64,000 bases of DNA, taken from NCBI GenBank assembly GCA_017165825.1, contig CM029385.1, positions 1,594,837 to 1,658,836 on the forward strand. Reading direction: 5' to 3'. Positions 14,401-29,700 of the stretch are shown piece after piece (position 1 is the stretch's first letter; each line of letters begins with the position of its first letter). Below the pieces are notes generated by a model, which saw nothing but the letters and a program-made list of their open reading frames with translations, was not told the origin of the DNA and did not search any database. This DNA comes from Hepsetus odoe (Eukaryota > Chordata > Actinopteri > Characiformes > Hepsetidae). The position numbers and the translations under genes are program-made.

Positions 14401-15360
14401 TGTCTCTCATGTTCAGTCCAGTCTCTGTACCTGAGCAGTTCTCCGACCTCCTGAAGGACAGTGTTGTTGTCTCTCATTTTCAGTCCAGTCTCTGTACCTG
14501 AGCAGTTCTCCAGCAGATCTTCCTGAAGGACAGTGTGTTGTTGTTCTCAGAACCAGTCCAGTTCCTGTACCTGGAGCAGTCTCCAGATCTTCCTGAAGGA
14601 CAGTGTTGTTGTCTCTCAGTGTTCAGTCCAGTCTCACCTGAGCCGTTCTCCAGATCTCCCAAGGACAGGCACTGCGTCCAAATCCAGTCTCTGTACCTGA
14701 GCGCCTCCGGTGATCTTCCTGAAGGACAGTGTTGTTGTCTCTCATGTTCAGTCCAGTCTCTGTACTGAGCAGTTTGATAGTTCTGTGTTGCTAATTCACA
14801 CAGTGATCTACGCCTGAACCTTTCTCGCTATAACAAAGCGTCTAACTTAAGACACGTGATGCAGTGAAGAAACAGGAGCAGATGATTCCAGATGATCAGG
14901 TGATTCGTTCACTGCTGATGCTGAACGCTGAGTGAGTGGAACCCCTTCATCTAGAACCTTGCATGTTTAGACACTTTGCAGCCTGGAGCACTAAAACTTT
15001 AGTTCCCATTTCTCACTGAATGCTCAATCTGACAAAGATCAGACAGGCTGACAGGGAAAGCAGTATTTCTGCACCAAAACGATTCTGTCTGCGTGACTCT
15101 AACATTTTATAGAGTCAGAGCTTAACTTGAGCTTGTCCTGTATGTTGAATTTTAAGCGCTGCTTCTTCTGAGGTGAAAATGATTTTAAACATAATGTAAG
15201 AGCTGACAACTGTCATACTTAGATTTTAGCAAGATGCTGAATATGATATAAGTGGTTCTCAGTCTCTCAGTAATGGTCCTTTAAAAAGTCCTTTTCAAAG
15301 CCTGTTTCAAACCAACAGGAAAGGACATCATGCAGAGCCTTACTGTCTAAACAACCTGTG

Positions 15361-15391
<31 letters not shown>

Positions 15392-15474
15392 AGAATGTGT
15401 AAGTGCTACCATATGTAAATAATGGTATATAGGAATTACATGCATGCAGTATCAGATGGAGAACACCTAATGAT

Positions 15475-15534
<60 letters not shown>

Positions 15535-16184
15535 TCTGGTTTGGCTCTCATATGTCCCTTGTGTAACAGAAAGGCATTCTGGGTAGAGTGTTGTGGGAAT
15601 GAACTGTAGCAGCTTCTGAACTGTCCAGTTACATACTTCTTTGCCACATAAGTGCAAACTGGATCACAGGCTTTCTGCATTTGGTCAACATTCTGGGAAG
15701 GTTTTCACTGTTCCAGAAGTCTGCTGTTCCTCCTGATATGGAGCGAGACAGAAACTATCATGTAAAGTGAAAAAATGCAGTTGTCCAGCTTGCTTCATGA
15801 AGCATTTGTGAATCCTGCCAGGAGGACAAGTGAGCGCTCAGGTCAGCCTGGGGAAGATCCTTTCCAGACCGCTAGGGGTCCCACTGTCCTGCTGAGAGAA
15901 CGATCATGCAGGACCTCCACTTTTGGACGCTCGTCTTAAGTGCTTCAATTACAAGCAGCTAATTTTACAGATTAACATCTGTCAAGAAGACATTTTCTGA
16001 TCGGTATCAGATGTTTCAGTACAGAAAAATAGAAAAGCTACTGTCATTTTTAATATTGTCATTCATCCACAGAAGACATGAAATACAAAAGTAAAAAACG
16101 CCGGTGAAAGAAGTGTTGATCACTTACTCTTCTTCCTTTAGGTCCAGGAGCACCTGTATCACCTCTCGGGCCCTGTGGACCCTG

Positions 16185-16236
<52 letters not shown>

Positions 16237-16262
16237 TAGAGAGAGAGAGAGCAAGAGACAGT

Positions 16263-16323
<61 letters not shown>

Positions 16324-16444
16324 CAAGAGAGAGAGAGAGAGAGCTATACACATAGAGACAGAGAGAGAGAGAGAGCGCCGCAAGAGACAGAGTACAGAAT
16401 GATAGAGCAGAGGAGAGAGGGAGAGAGAGAGAGAGAGAGAGGGG

Positions 16445-16480
<36 letters not shown>

Positions 16481-19400
16481 GAATTACTAGTAATAGTAGT
16501 AATTAATGAAAAACCCATCCACTAGGGATGCACAAGCCAGTGTATTTCTTCGTGCTGGTCCCAGTACCAGATAAATGGGCCCGGGTTAACAACGACCACC
16601 ACCAGTACTGTCAGTCTACACGGTGCTGGTGGAAACTGGGCTACTGCTGGCCAAAGGAGAAGAAGAAGAAAAGGAGGAAGGCATGTCCAGAGGGAGGAGG
16701 AGAGAAGGAAGTGGAGGAGAGTGGAAGAGAGGGAGGGACTTTGTTGGCAGCACGACTGGTAAAGGTAGAGCATGAGCTGATATGATGGAGAGAAGGAAGG
16801 TTGGTTTTCTGTGTGTGAGAGACTAGATGGAAGCGTAGTGAGGCCAGGTGTACTGGAGGAGGGTTTAAACTGGTCTACCATGGTGTGGATGGAAGGAGGA
16901 ATGGAGGAGGAGATATCCTGAAGGAAGAGAGTATGTGGGAGGTGAAGAGGGTGTCAGGGAGGGTGATGCGTTTGAAGCTGGAAGTTGAAGGTGTGATGAT
17001 GAATATCGAATCATTTATAGTAGAAACCGGATCATTTCATGAAGATGCTGGATGATTTGTAGCATTAACTGAATAATGTAAAGTAGATTCTGGAAAAAAT
17101 AAGCAATTATTAAATCCTTTTAACTGAATTATATATCAGTTATATCAAATTAACTGAATTTTTATCAGGTGCTTATATAATCCCTTTGAGCAGAAACTGA
17201 ATTACAGACGAATTAAATCTGAAAAGGTGAGAATTTTCTCTTCTAATACAATTAACTCTAAAAAACCATCACCACGGCTTAAAGGAGGAAAAACGAGGCC
17301 AATTAACAGAAATCCATCGTAGTTCTAAGAAGTTACTTCCAGACAAACATCATGTAAAAATGATCCATTTCAGATAACTGCTGTTGATGGAGTTAGATCA
17401 GCGTGTGAGGAACCAGCCTTTATGAACATGTATGAGCAAAGCATAAGCAGAACTTACAGGCGGACCCTGTGGACCCACATCACCCGGAGCTCCTGGCAAG
17501 CCTGGGTAGCCCTTAAAAAAAGAGACAAGCAGTAAAGAAACAAAGATTCAAATGAAATGAGGAGCAACAGAACGCAGTTCTGACTGTTTCCTTCAGCTTG
17601 AATAAATGAGAGATGGTTGGTTGGATGGTTGGAGCAGAAGCTCAGCCAAAAAGTTGTTCAGAAAAACTCTCACTTGTGTGGTTTCTGACACCTGACATCC
17701 TGTGAAGCGCTATAACAACTCTGCTGTTCCAGTTTCTCTAACTAACCGCACTGGCCTAGTGGTTTGGGACGAGGCCCCAGGATCAGAAGGTCATGGGTTT
17801 GAATCCCAGACCAGTAGGTTTCCCTTGAGCAAGGTACCATCCCCATCACTGCTACCCGGGCGCTTTCAATAGCTGCCCCCTGCTGCACGTGTGTGTGGGT
17901 GAAATGCAGAGGTGGAATTTTGTTACTGTGTTCTGTGCTGTGTTTCACAATAGTCACTTTCACTTTCACCCAACGACAAAACATCTAGTGATCACGTGAG
18001 CTCCCTGGGAAAAGCCGGCCCTTTGATGAAATGTTAATGGCAGTGTGTTGGAGAAATGTTTATAGCTCTTACCCCAGCGCCCTTCTCCCCTGGTGGACCC
18101 AAAGGTCCTGCTGGACCACGATCGCCCTGCGATACACAAACAAACTCTATGAAGCAACGAATCAGTGTGAAGCGCCACCACAGCTGAACTGCCGAGGTGT
18201 CGGCTGAATCATGTGGAAATTTGGCCAAACGTTTTCAGCTTTGATTCTGCTTCGGGTTATGGCACCTCATTAGAAACATCAGTGCTGTTTTTCAGTAGAA
18301 CGGAAGCTGCTACCTTTTCCCCGGGTGGGCCGACCACACCGGTTGGTCCAATTAGTCCCACTGGTCCCTGTTCGCACAGCAGAAAAGACAAAAAGACAAG
18401 AGTTAAACGCGTTCGACAACCAATGAACAAACTAATTCCTGCTTTGATTCCAGCGAGTCAGTTTTCAGATCCAGAGTACAGGTGTTTCCGAACATTTAGA
18501 GAATTCCTTTCAGAATATTGACCCACTAAATTACAGAAGAAACACAATCCTCGCTCATCAGCCCGCTCAGACCAGAGCAAATACACTCGGACTGCCTTTA
18601 AAATGGACACCAAAGAGACTGAAGGCCTTTATGTTCGTACGGGCTGAAAAGAAACTGATGCTGGACACATGTGGGACAATATCCCGTAAGGATGTTCTGG
18701 AGCAGGACAGTTAGGTGATGATGGAGATGTTATTCATATAAAATATCTTGACAGATATTCAGATATTCCATCCGTCCATCCATCCAGCCTTGTCTCTAAA
18801 CACCCATCATTCACTGCAGCCTTTCCTTCAAGAAAAAACCTCGGCTTCATTCACTGCGTGACCCGGAGGGTGCCGGACCTGCGGGGTCTCATCGGTGTCC
18901 AAAAATGTCCTCAGAAAAGGAAGCTTGGCAGAAGGCAAAAGGGGATTTTCGTCATTCCGGATAAAACCGTCGATTTCAGAGTAATCCTGGAGAAGCTTTT
19001 CTATTGGTTCGCTCATTGTGAAAGGTTTACACAAAGTAATGGTCAGGGGAAAAATAAAAAAAATGGAGGTTTCCTTGGACAGCAACAATACGAGTCTTAG
19101 TTCTGAACCGAGGCTCCAGCAGCCTGTTCCAAACCGACGAAAGTAAATTCAGGTTCATCCACTGGTTAAAACCTCCCTTCTGATTTCCACAGCGGTGGTC
19201 TAGCGTTCGGGGACTAGGTCCCAGGAGGGGCAGGTCGTGGGTTCGAATCCCAGACCAGTAGGTTGTAAATGGCTGGAAAAGGCAGCGACCATTTTCCGTT
19301 TGAAAAACGAGGGGAGTGTTGCACAGCTTTAGTCGGCCCCGCGTATTCTTGCAGTATGAAATAAAAGACAAACAGGAGTAAAAGGTTCACTCCTTCAGCA

Positions 19401-21215
19401 GAATGGTGCCAGAAAAGCTTGGGAATTGTGTCAGAATGTCTTTTTCTGGGCCACTTGGACGGACTGAAGCAGGGGTTGCGAAACCTGAACACTATAATGG
19501 AGAGATCAGGTGAATGTGTTGGACTGGGTGGGCTCATCGTGCGGGGGATCAAAGAAAACCTCAAGGAATTTGCTTTCCAGTTTCTGGAAGAGGCTGATCC
19601 CGCCACACGTCTTAGACATGAAAAGAGCGCAACACCCGGCTGAACTCCTGAACCCGGAGTGAGTGTAAATCACTGGTGGCAGGAAATGTGGTTAGTTCAG
19701 TGTAAACACAGAGAGGCTGCAATTTACTTAAGGCTGGTAGAGAGCCGCTCTCTCGGTCTCGCTGCGATGTCCTCGTATTTACTGCCCTCCAGGCCTTTCA
19801 CAGGGTCCGGCGCTCCAGGATTGACTGTAGATGTACTTACTTCTAGACCTATATTGAAATATGACTGTCAAAAACTACGTTCTACTTTTGCCTTGACTGG
19901 AAAGTGGCCCATCGTTAGGAAAATACGTAACTTTTCCATGGTGACATTTTCCTGATTTAATTTTCCCCCAGGCCGTGATCATCAATCTCCCGGAGCGAGG
20001 TGCAGTAAGAAAGCAGAGCGTTACTTAAGTACACTTTGGCTCGAATCGAGTCCGATCTTATCCGCATAAACTAAACCAGACCTGCTCTTTTCAAGGTTCC
20101 ACGTTTTAAACATGCACTAGAATGTAAGTCATAAAAAAAAAAAAATAGAAAAATCGATCGGTACACAGTTCCAGTGTCCAAACAGCTTTTCCAGACGGTT
20201 TTTCTAACGATGGGGTTCAGATTCGGCTTGCGTGATTGGCTGATCTGGACAGAAAGCAGCGGCAGATGTGCTGGGAAGAATGGGACGCTCTAGAGCGGCC
20301 AGATGTTTGCAGAATAGCAGCTAGAAGGGCGAATGTGGACAAATCAACGAGCAGCGAACTAACAAAAGAAACGCAAAAGAAGCAGGAAAAATCCAGCTCC
20401 CCCGAGAGTCTCCTTGACTGTTTATGCTTGTTTATCGATGATGCCACGCAGCTCAGAAGCAGCCGAATGAATCCTGAGGTGTTCAGAGACACGCTGTCGG
20501 CTCAGATCCAGCTCAGTGCGGTCAAACTGATTGGGCGGCGTTCCATAATCCAGATGGACGACGACCCAAAACATACAGCCAGAGCAAGCAGGAGTTCATT
20601 CAAGCGAAGAAGTGGAAGATTCTTGAATGGCCAGGTCAGTCACCTGATCCGAACCCAACTGAGCAGCGTTTCACTCGGTGACTGAACTTCGGACAGAATG
20701 GCTCACAAACAAGCCGCTGCAGCGAAGGCCTGGAAGAGCGAACAGGAGACCAGCATCCGGGGACGTCCACGAGCTCAAGACTTCATTCCCAGCAAAGGGT
20801 TTTTTTCAACCAAGTATTAGAAACGAACCTTTTATTTTCAGTTATGTAATTTGTCCAATTACTTTTGAGCCCCTGAAATGAAGGGATTGTGTTAAAAAAC
20901 GCTTTAGTTCCTCATTTTTATGCGATCGTTTGAATTAAAGCTTAAACTCTGAACTTCAACGGCGTCCGAGTTTTATTTAAAATTCATGGTGCTAATGTAC
21001 AGAACCAGCATTTGAAAAAAGCTGTCTGTCCAAATATTTATGGACCTAACTGTACATATATATATATATATAGTATATGATCGTGATCATGATGCGACTT
21101 TATCGATGTTTATCGCCCTGACGTGGTGGGCTATGACCTTTGACTCCATGATGTTACTTTAAATATATAACAGCTCGTCAAGTTGTGAGTGTATTATGAT
21201 CCATGAAGAAAGTCT

Positions 21216-21249
<34 letters not shown>

Positions 21250-21619
21250 TATTAGTGCGGCACGCGTGAGTGTTTCCGTCAGACGGAGCCCCGGATCCTA
21301 TAAGTGACTTCAGAGCGTCCCAGGCTGTAAAACTGCAGCCACTGATTTGACGGGAGCTCTCGGAGAACGGGTTCACCGGAGAGTCACTCACGATGGGAGA
21401 GATATGGGGAAGATATACGCCGCCCTCAGCACCCTCACTCCTCACTCCTCACCCCTCACTCGCTTTTCTTCCCCTCGTTTCACTTCCTTCGCTTTTACGG
21501 ATGAAGGACAGATAGAATTTTTGGCCACAGTTTGTTTTACTTCAGGAACGAAAACATTGTCCTTGCTTTGAATGAACGTGTCCTTAAACGTATTCGTTTT
21601 ATCAGATGAGTTTGATGGC

Positions 21620-21704
<85 letters not shown>

Positions 21705-24700
21705 GAGGAAGCAATTCAGTGTCTCCAGTCCACCTGACATCCATGTCTTTGGACTGTGGGAGGAAACCGAAGCTCCTCACAGACGAACTACAGACACTGG
21801 GGATGGAACGCCGAACCTTCTGGCTGTGAGGCAGCAGAGCTAATTGGGCGTCTACTTCTCGACTGATGATTGGCTGGAAAACAAGACTGGCCGACACCTA
21901 CAGACAGTTTCAGAGACAGAAGTGGGATCATCTCCACAGAGTAGCAAAAAGCAGCTGACCTCCAAAGATGAGCTTTCAAGAAGCCTGGAGAAGTGTTCCT
22001 GAAGACGACTGAAAGAAAGGAGCTGGTCTAAGAGAGTTGAGGCTGTGCTGAAGAATAACGGTGGTGGTGGTGAATACTGACCTTAAAGCTGTTTAGAATG
22101 AAAGTTTTAGCAGCAACTCAAAGAGAGGTGGCGCTCACAGCTATCCACAACAAGCTAGAGGGTAGAAACTGAAAAAAGAATAAAATTGTACCAGCTTATG
22201 TTATTGATTATTAAAGTCTGCAGACGCTTGATCAAAAACACGGGCAGATTACGGCCGAGGCCCCAGGATCAGAAGGTCGCGGGTCTGAATCCAAGACCAG
22301 TAGGCTGCCCTGAGGCACCCTTGAGCAAGGTACTGTCCCATCATTGCTCCCTGGGTCCCATCATTGCTCCCTGACAGTCACTTTCACTTCACTTCCCCTT
22401 CATTCTTGAAGGCTGGGCTCTGGTTCCGCCGCACCACATGAGCCGGCGTTCTCTCCGTTACCCTACGGCGTCCCGAGCGCTTCTTGAATGACGGGATGAA
22501 AGACAGATTGATGAGCTGGGAGAGGGAGGATGTGCTTTTCTCAAAAGGAAACAAAAGAAATAGTTGTAAAGCTCTAATCTGCATCTTGTCCTCCCCTTAT
22601 TTATTTACTCGCTGATGTCACTGACTTCGTGAAGCCTGGAGGGCTGCAGATGTGTGTCTAACCGCAGGCCTTCACTCATCCAGACAGTCTGAGTGACCGC
22701 AGTCTCATACCATCCCCTCTCACACGGAAACACAAACAAGCCCTTCTTGCCTGAATCTGATTATAAAATGTAAAATTCTGTCACGGGGACATGAAGGCTG
22801 GACGGAAAAGTTTGGGCAAAAAAGGCATGAAAGACATGAAAGCGAGACGAGACGTGCTTCGGGCTCAGCGGCTGATTTTCTTTTTTTAGCATCTTTCGGG
22901 CTCCTCTTGTGAAATAAGTACAAATAAGCACAGAATCTGCGGAGGACAGAAAAATCTTAGAGTACGTGTCGTTTTCATGAAGCTAAAATTGTTTCGCGCT
23001 AAAAAAAAGCCCCGTTGAAGCTGTGTGCTCTGCCTGCGACGTCTACTTCTCTCCCATCCATCCGTTCTCTAAACTGCGGAGGCAGCAATGCCTCGTGCTT
23101 GGGGACGAGGCCTCAAAATCGGAAGGTCTTGGGTTCGAGTCCCAGACCAGGAGGTTGGGTAATCTTGAGCAAGGTACCGTCCCCATCACTGCTCCCCGGG
23201 TGCTGCATATGGCTGTCCACTGCGGGTTAAATACAGACACGGAAGCCCAGGACGGAGAAAAACCGAACCCGCGACCTTCTCCAGCGTGTGCTCACTTTTC
23301 AACTCCTACAGTGAAGAGTGATACCCGGGGTCGCACAAACACGGCGGTTCCTTCTCGCTCTGAACGGATTCCCACAGCGCAGGCTCTCGGGGACAGTTAA
23401 GTGTATGTACACATTCTGTCCATTTTCCCAGACATGCCTAGCGTCTTCCTCGTATAGAGGTCCCTTCACCAGAGACGGCTAGCCTAAACAGACACCGACC
23501 AGAGGAGAAGACAAATAAACAGAGAGCAGAGCTTTTCAACTCCCAAATAGCTCACAGATTGGGACGCAGGGAAATCCAACATCTCGGGCTCAGTAAGACG
23601 CCTACAAAGCATCGCTGTCCACACTGTGGAAAACGGAGGTTCAGCGTCACCCGGGACGGGGACGACGTCTCCTGGTCCCTGAGTCTGAGTTGACCCGGGA
23701 CGGGGACGACGTCTCCTGGTCCCTGAGTCTGAGTTGACCCCGGGGCTCTAAAACGAAAAAAAAACAAAAAAAAAAAACCTCTTACCGGAGGGCCGCTCTT
23801 TCCAACGTTTCCCGGGTCTCCGACTTCCCCCTGTAAACATGAGACGTTATCAGCACAGAAATAAAGGACGCGTGTGAACTTCCTGTGCGTCCGACCCGAA
23901 CCCCCACCGACATCACAGAGCGCCTGGCAACGTTTGCGGCGCACTTACCTCCATCACTGCGAGCACTGTCATTATCCTGACAGGACGGCGTGAGGAGGAT
24001 TCCTGCGTGCAACAGATTTATTATCGCCTCCCCTTTAATGTAGGGGTCTTAAAGGGATGGCGCTCGGTGTAATTGAGCTTCATAAAACACGGCGCCGCAT
24101 TTCTCAGCGCTGACGGCGTCGGACGGGTCCCGGGCGAAAGGAGGGCTTTGAAAAGAAGCGCTGCATGGGTGCCGGCACGATTTCTTCTTTCTTCTTTTGT
24201 GAATCTCAGCGGTACCTGCTGCTGAGAGTCCTCGGATGTCCAGATTTGACCCTCGCCTGCCGCTGTCGCTTCGACTCGTCCAAACTGGTGAGATTTCCAC
24301 AATGAAATGGGCTTCTGTGCTGCACTTCCTACTCAAAACCTGCTGGACACCCCAAACATTCACTCCCCTCGTTCACCTGTAACGGGGAGGCCTGTGTTTC
24401 TTGACTAATATGAAAAAACACGAAAAGATCATCAAGCGTCTGTAAACGCCGGTGCTGAACCTCTCGGGTTCTTTCTCTGAGCTGCAACAGGCCAGGTTTA
24501 AATGTCTTTCAGAGTGTCCATAAGTTTGCGGACATTAATGAATTCATTGAGTTTTCAGACTCGTGCTGACGCATATGTTCACACTCAGCTATAATCTGCA
24601 TCAAAACGCACTGAGCAGTAGAAATGGGGACTCTGGAGCAGCTCGCATGAAGGTAAGGTCTGCGTTCCCAACTCCAGGCGTCCGATAGAGGACTGAGCAG

Positions 24701-25258
24701 GGTGTCTGGAGTTCGCTGGAGTGGAGTGTCCTGCGCTGTGCTGTCAGCACCCAGTGTGTGGTGTAAAATATAAAAGTCCCGCTGTCCGTTCTCTCAATCA
24801 GGGAGCCTTTCTTGGGCCAACAGGGTGAACAGCATGTGGACACTCTGGACCGGGTGTGAGTCCGTCGCAGGGTCGAAGTGTAAAGTTACCAAATGAATCC
24901 CAAATACGGGGATAAAGACTCTGATCAGCGTCAAACAGCTCCATCACACACAGCATACAACCTCCATATCTTTACCTTCAGTCCTTCAGGTCCCGGCTCG
25001 CCTACATAACCTTTCCTTCCAGGTCTGCCCTGAAACACACACACACACGCACACACACACACACACACACACGCATGCACATTAACACACATGCACATTA
25101 ACACACATGCACATTAACACACATGCACATTAACACACATGCACATTAACAGATGCTACAAATACTACAGCATGTGTGTACATGAGAAACACCCTGCCCC
25201 CCCACACACTTACAGTGGGCCCAGGTTTGCCAGGTGGACCTAAAGGGCCTTCATCTCC

Positions 25259-25333
<75 letters not shown>

Positions 25334-25510
25334 CACACACACACACGCCCAGACAACACGAGGAAAAAGGTTTCAGTAAACATCCTATTGATACACCCCC
25401 ATCAACACATCCTAAAGACATACACACATTCCTCTGTACACACATCACTCTGAGTGTCGGAGGGGTGGGGGGACATGAATGAGAGAAAGAGGAGGGAGGA
25501 GAACAGAGCA

Positions 25511-25549
<39 letters not shown>

Positions 25550-26730
25550 AGAGCACACACGGGGATGGGAAGTAAAGGATACGGGTATTTGGGAGAATGT
25601 GCTAAAAAGAAGGCAAATTCAGTGCTCAATTCAACGTGAATTACACCCTGTTCACCTGTCTAGAACCCTGCTGGCCCTAGATAACGAGAACCCCATGATG
25701 GAGGAGAGGTGGGAGTGACGATTGGGGTGACGAGAGATTTTTGTGGCTGCTTTAGGTACAGTAGCTTTAATGTAACGCAATTTATTATATAACAACATTC
25801 AGATTAGACTGCTGCTCCCATTAGCGGATCATCTGTCTCCAGTTCGTCCTGTCCTCTGCACCTCCCTCTTTCACTCTGTCCCCATCTCTCACCACGTCCA
25901 TAATCCTCCTCTTTGGTCTTCCTCTTCTCCCCTTTCCTGGCAGCTCCATCTTCAGCTCCAACATCCTTCTCCTGATGTACTCGTCTCTCCTCTGGACACG
26001 TCCAAACCAACACAGCCTTGCTTCTCTAACTTTGTCTCCAACATGTCCAACCAGATCTGTCCCTCTAACATACTCGTTTCTAATCCTGTCCATCCTCGTC
26101 ACTTCCAATGCAGCATCTTTAACTGCATCCTGTCTTTTCATCAACCCCACCGTCTCCAGCCCGTATAGCATGGCTGTTCTCACTACCATCCTGTAAACCT
26201 TTCCTTTCATTCTCCTGATCTGAAGGAACGAAAGCGAAGTAGCTTTTAACTTTTAAAAAAGGAAAAAAATCCTTTAAAAGCACTTTACAAAAGATGGTAT
26301 GGAGCTTCTGTCTGCTTCTATGAGAATTCAGGACCAGCTTGTGCTCAGAATGTACGAGAACAAGTCCACAAACTCACTCCGCTCAGGGCGCTGCACTCGG
26401 GTGCCAAGCGAAACGAACGTTCCCCGGCAGGAAAAAGAGGAGTGCCATGGTTTCTCCAGCACCTTCCGAGCGTGGAGCCTGCAGGGTCTGCCGAACACGC
26501 TTGATCTATTTACAGCCTTCCCAGCTTTATAGCCATGTTTGACTTGAGCGCTGGAAAGTGTGTGGAAGTACATCTGTTATCCGGGGACGTGGGAAGAGGG
26601 TCAAGTGTGTCGGGAATCAATTCTCGGCTCGAAAAAGCTGCTCTAGGTGAGAGGTAGCGCTGTTGTTTATTTTGTGCTCATGTAATTAAACCGTTTTAAG
26701 AGCTCTACTCATATTTTCCACTGAAGAGCC

Positions 26731-26777
<47 letters not shown>

Positions 26778-29700
26778 GAGGTAGGGAAAGCCAAGAAAGG
26801 GCTCAATTCCAGGCTCCAGAAACGTATCAAACACTTTTTGAAACGAAAAAACGATTCAGAATTGTGAGAAAAGTCTTTTTAAATGAATGTACTCAGATCG
26901 CTTGGGTATTTGTTGGATAATATTCCTTCAAATAGGAAATATTTCCAGTAGGGGGCAACAGTGTCAGTGAATCATGCGCCGTATGTTGCTATAGATGCAG
27001 CAATTGTGGTCCCTGGGTAATATGGCTTCATTTTGAACACTTTTTAAGATTTTGGATTGATAATTGATTCATTTCGACAGATAGAAAAAGAGAGAGAGAG
27101 AGGCAGGTTCATGGATGAAAAGGATGGACTCATGTAGAGTGTACCTCTGTACCCTTTGGCCCCGGAGGCCCCTGAGGTCCCCTCGCTCCCTGGTTGCCCT
27201 GGGTGGGACACACAGCAGTGGATTAGGGTTAAACATTTTGAAACATGCCATTAGTCTTCTGAAGGGCCTACATGCACTCAGTGGGCCAACAAATAAACTT
27301 CTGCTCGGAGCTCACGACCTTGATCCAAAGCACGTAAAGTCTCACTGCTGTCCAATGTAAAGAAATGAAGCAGAACGATGAAGATTCTAAACTTCCGATC
27401 CAATCCTCCACATTTGTTCATAAAAAGACTAAGAGCTATTAATAAACGGGGTTTATTAATTTGTTTATTAGTTCATTAGTTTTGAGAGGTTTGGAAAGAT
27501 CTAAAAATGATTTTTGCACACGGTCGTCCCAGTTGCAGTTACAAAAAAAGGCGCGGGCCCTTAAATTTGGTCATTTTACATGGTTAAGAATATTCCAGTT
27601 CCAGAGAATTTGGCAGGAACTTGAGTTCTTTCATCTTAAGCCCTATTTTTGGAGACTCGACTGAGGACGGGAGTGGAAACGTTAGACGAAGAGTTTGCCC
27701 CCACCACGGCTTATCAGAAAGACTTTAGAGGCTCATGGATTACACACGGTTTCTGCACCTTTGGTCCAGGAGGGCCGTTGGGACCGGGAATCCCGATGTC
27801 TCCGGGGAATCCCTGGAAAGAAAAAAAAAAAAAAAAGACATTAAAGAAAAGATAAAAGTCGCATTATGAATGTTTTCGTTCTCCAGCATGTCACACCAAC
27901 ACTCCCTCCTTTTCCGCTGCTTTCTCTCGGCAAAGAGGAGGAGTGGAGATAAAAGAAGGAGGTGATCTGTGTGTTTTTTTGATGGTTCACGTAGTCCAGA
28001 TGTACCAGACATTCATGTGTAAGTGGGTCCTTAAAAAAAAAAACAGCTTCCAGCAAAATGTTCATGAAAACAACTGCTGATTTTGGAGATGCTGCAACAC
28101 ACATGGAGGAACGTGTTCTTCGGATGTTCTGCAAAAAGTTCTAGCCGCCGAGACACAGCACAGTCCCACTAACAGGAACCGGCCTCTGATTTAAAGTGAA
28201 AAAGTGAAAGTGACTATTCATAATGAAATTCCTCTGCATTTCACCCACATGCACCGTGCAGCAGGTGGCAGCTATTGAACGTTCGGGGAGCAGTGATAGG
28301 GACGGTACCTTGCTCAAGGGTACCTATGGATTTGGATTATTTGATGATGATGTGAGAAATGAATAATTATGATTAAAGTGGTTAAACAGCACACTTCTGC
28401 AGACGTTCGGTTACTGCTTATTTTAGGGAAGCATTCAAAACCCGCAGAGATCCTCCTACACGTGTCGTGTTGACAGAAATCCACTAGATGGCAAAGCGTG
28501 TGTGTCTGAGACCTGAGAACAGGTCCACAGCATTTGCAGCCCAGATGCGGACATGTCCAACCAGACAGAGCCTCTAGGAAAGTCCCTCCTATTGATAATC
28601 ACCAAAAAAAGGGCTGAGTGCAGATGGAGATGGTGAAGAAAGTCTTGTTCAAAAGGAATGAGGTTCACTACTTATCTATTCAAGTTCCTTAAGCAAGACC
28701 AGTTGGCATCAAAGACCCGGTCCTAATGTAACATACAGTGCTGCAGCTTTCGCAAATGTTCCTCAAGTTCCCCAAACCCTCAGCATCTGATTACCACATG
28801 CCCGGAGAAATAGCCGTTTCCTCAGAGAGGAGACTTCAAATACAAACAGTGCCAGAGTCGGATCGTGAAACGAGCCTGCGCTGACCTACTTTAATAATGA
28901 TGTCTCGAAGCTTTCCAAACCAAACCACTCTGAAGCATGTCCTTTAGTGTCTTGTCTCACATGGACGGCCACCCTGAACTGTCCCAGACGTCACCCAGAG
29001 GATGACTGTCCAGTAAATCAGACTAGGCATGGCACTTTCCTTCCCAGAGTCCCTGCGTGAGGACAGAGCAGGTCATTCATGAGGTTTTCATGAGAAATCA
29101 CAGCCAGCGAATAGGTGTTGATGATGCAACTGGAGCAAAAAACAATCATTCCAGAGTAAAGAAGTGCCATTTACTTGAAGTTCCCTCTAAAATGCCTAAC
29201 TAGTCAGACGAGGAGATTCAGGAGCTTCATGCCGAAGCCAGAATTCTCAAAAAAGTTCAACGAACGGGAAGGAATTCAACTCAAAGCTACCTCAAGTCCC
29301 ACATCCTACACGTTATACCCAGGCGCCACCCCTCACCCAAACCACACAGAGTATTTCCGGTAGGTGAGAACGTCTCTGACATGGAAAAATTTTCTGATAT
29401 AAGAGTGGACCTGATTCTTCACGCATCCATGTGTGAACCTATTAAACCTCTCCATTGTTGTTTCCTCTACGACATCCATTCAAATGTTCAGCTGTTAAAA
29501 TGAAACGATAATGTCAAAGAGCTCTTCTCCGAGTGTAGCCATTCCCTGATTTTCAGCCGGGGTTGCACACCGAGGGGCGACTGAAGGTTTTAGTCCTCCT
29601 TCGACAGTCAATGGAAAAATACGGTCGAATACAACTACATGTTCCAGCAGACAGTGTTGTTGTCTCTCATTTTCAGCCCAGTCTCTGTATCTGAGCAGTT

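Noticed and set aside
17747..17830. tRNA gene
   Set aside because: Box-A- and box-B-like motifs are present but no clover-leaf can be closed, and the same head recurs with a shared tail: it is a SINE.
19795..19850. Collagen-like string on the minus strand (GAP...KGLEG)
   Set aside because: Only two spaced glycines are in register, the frame after the nearest AG has a stop, and exon order leaves no gap to fill here.
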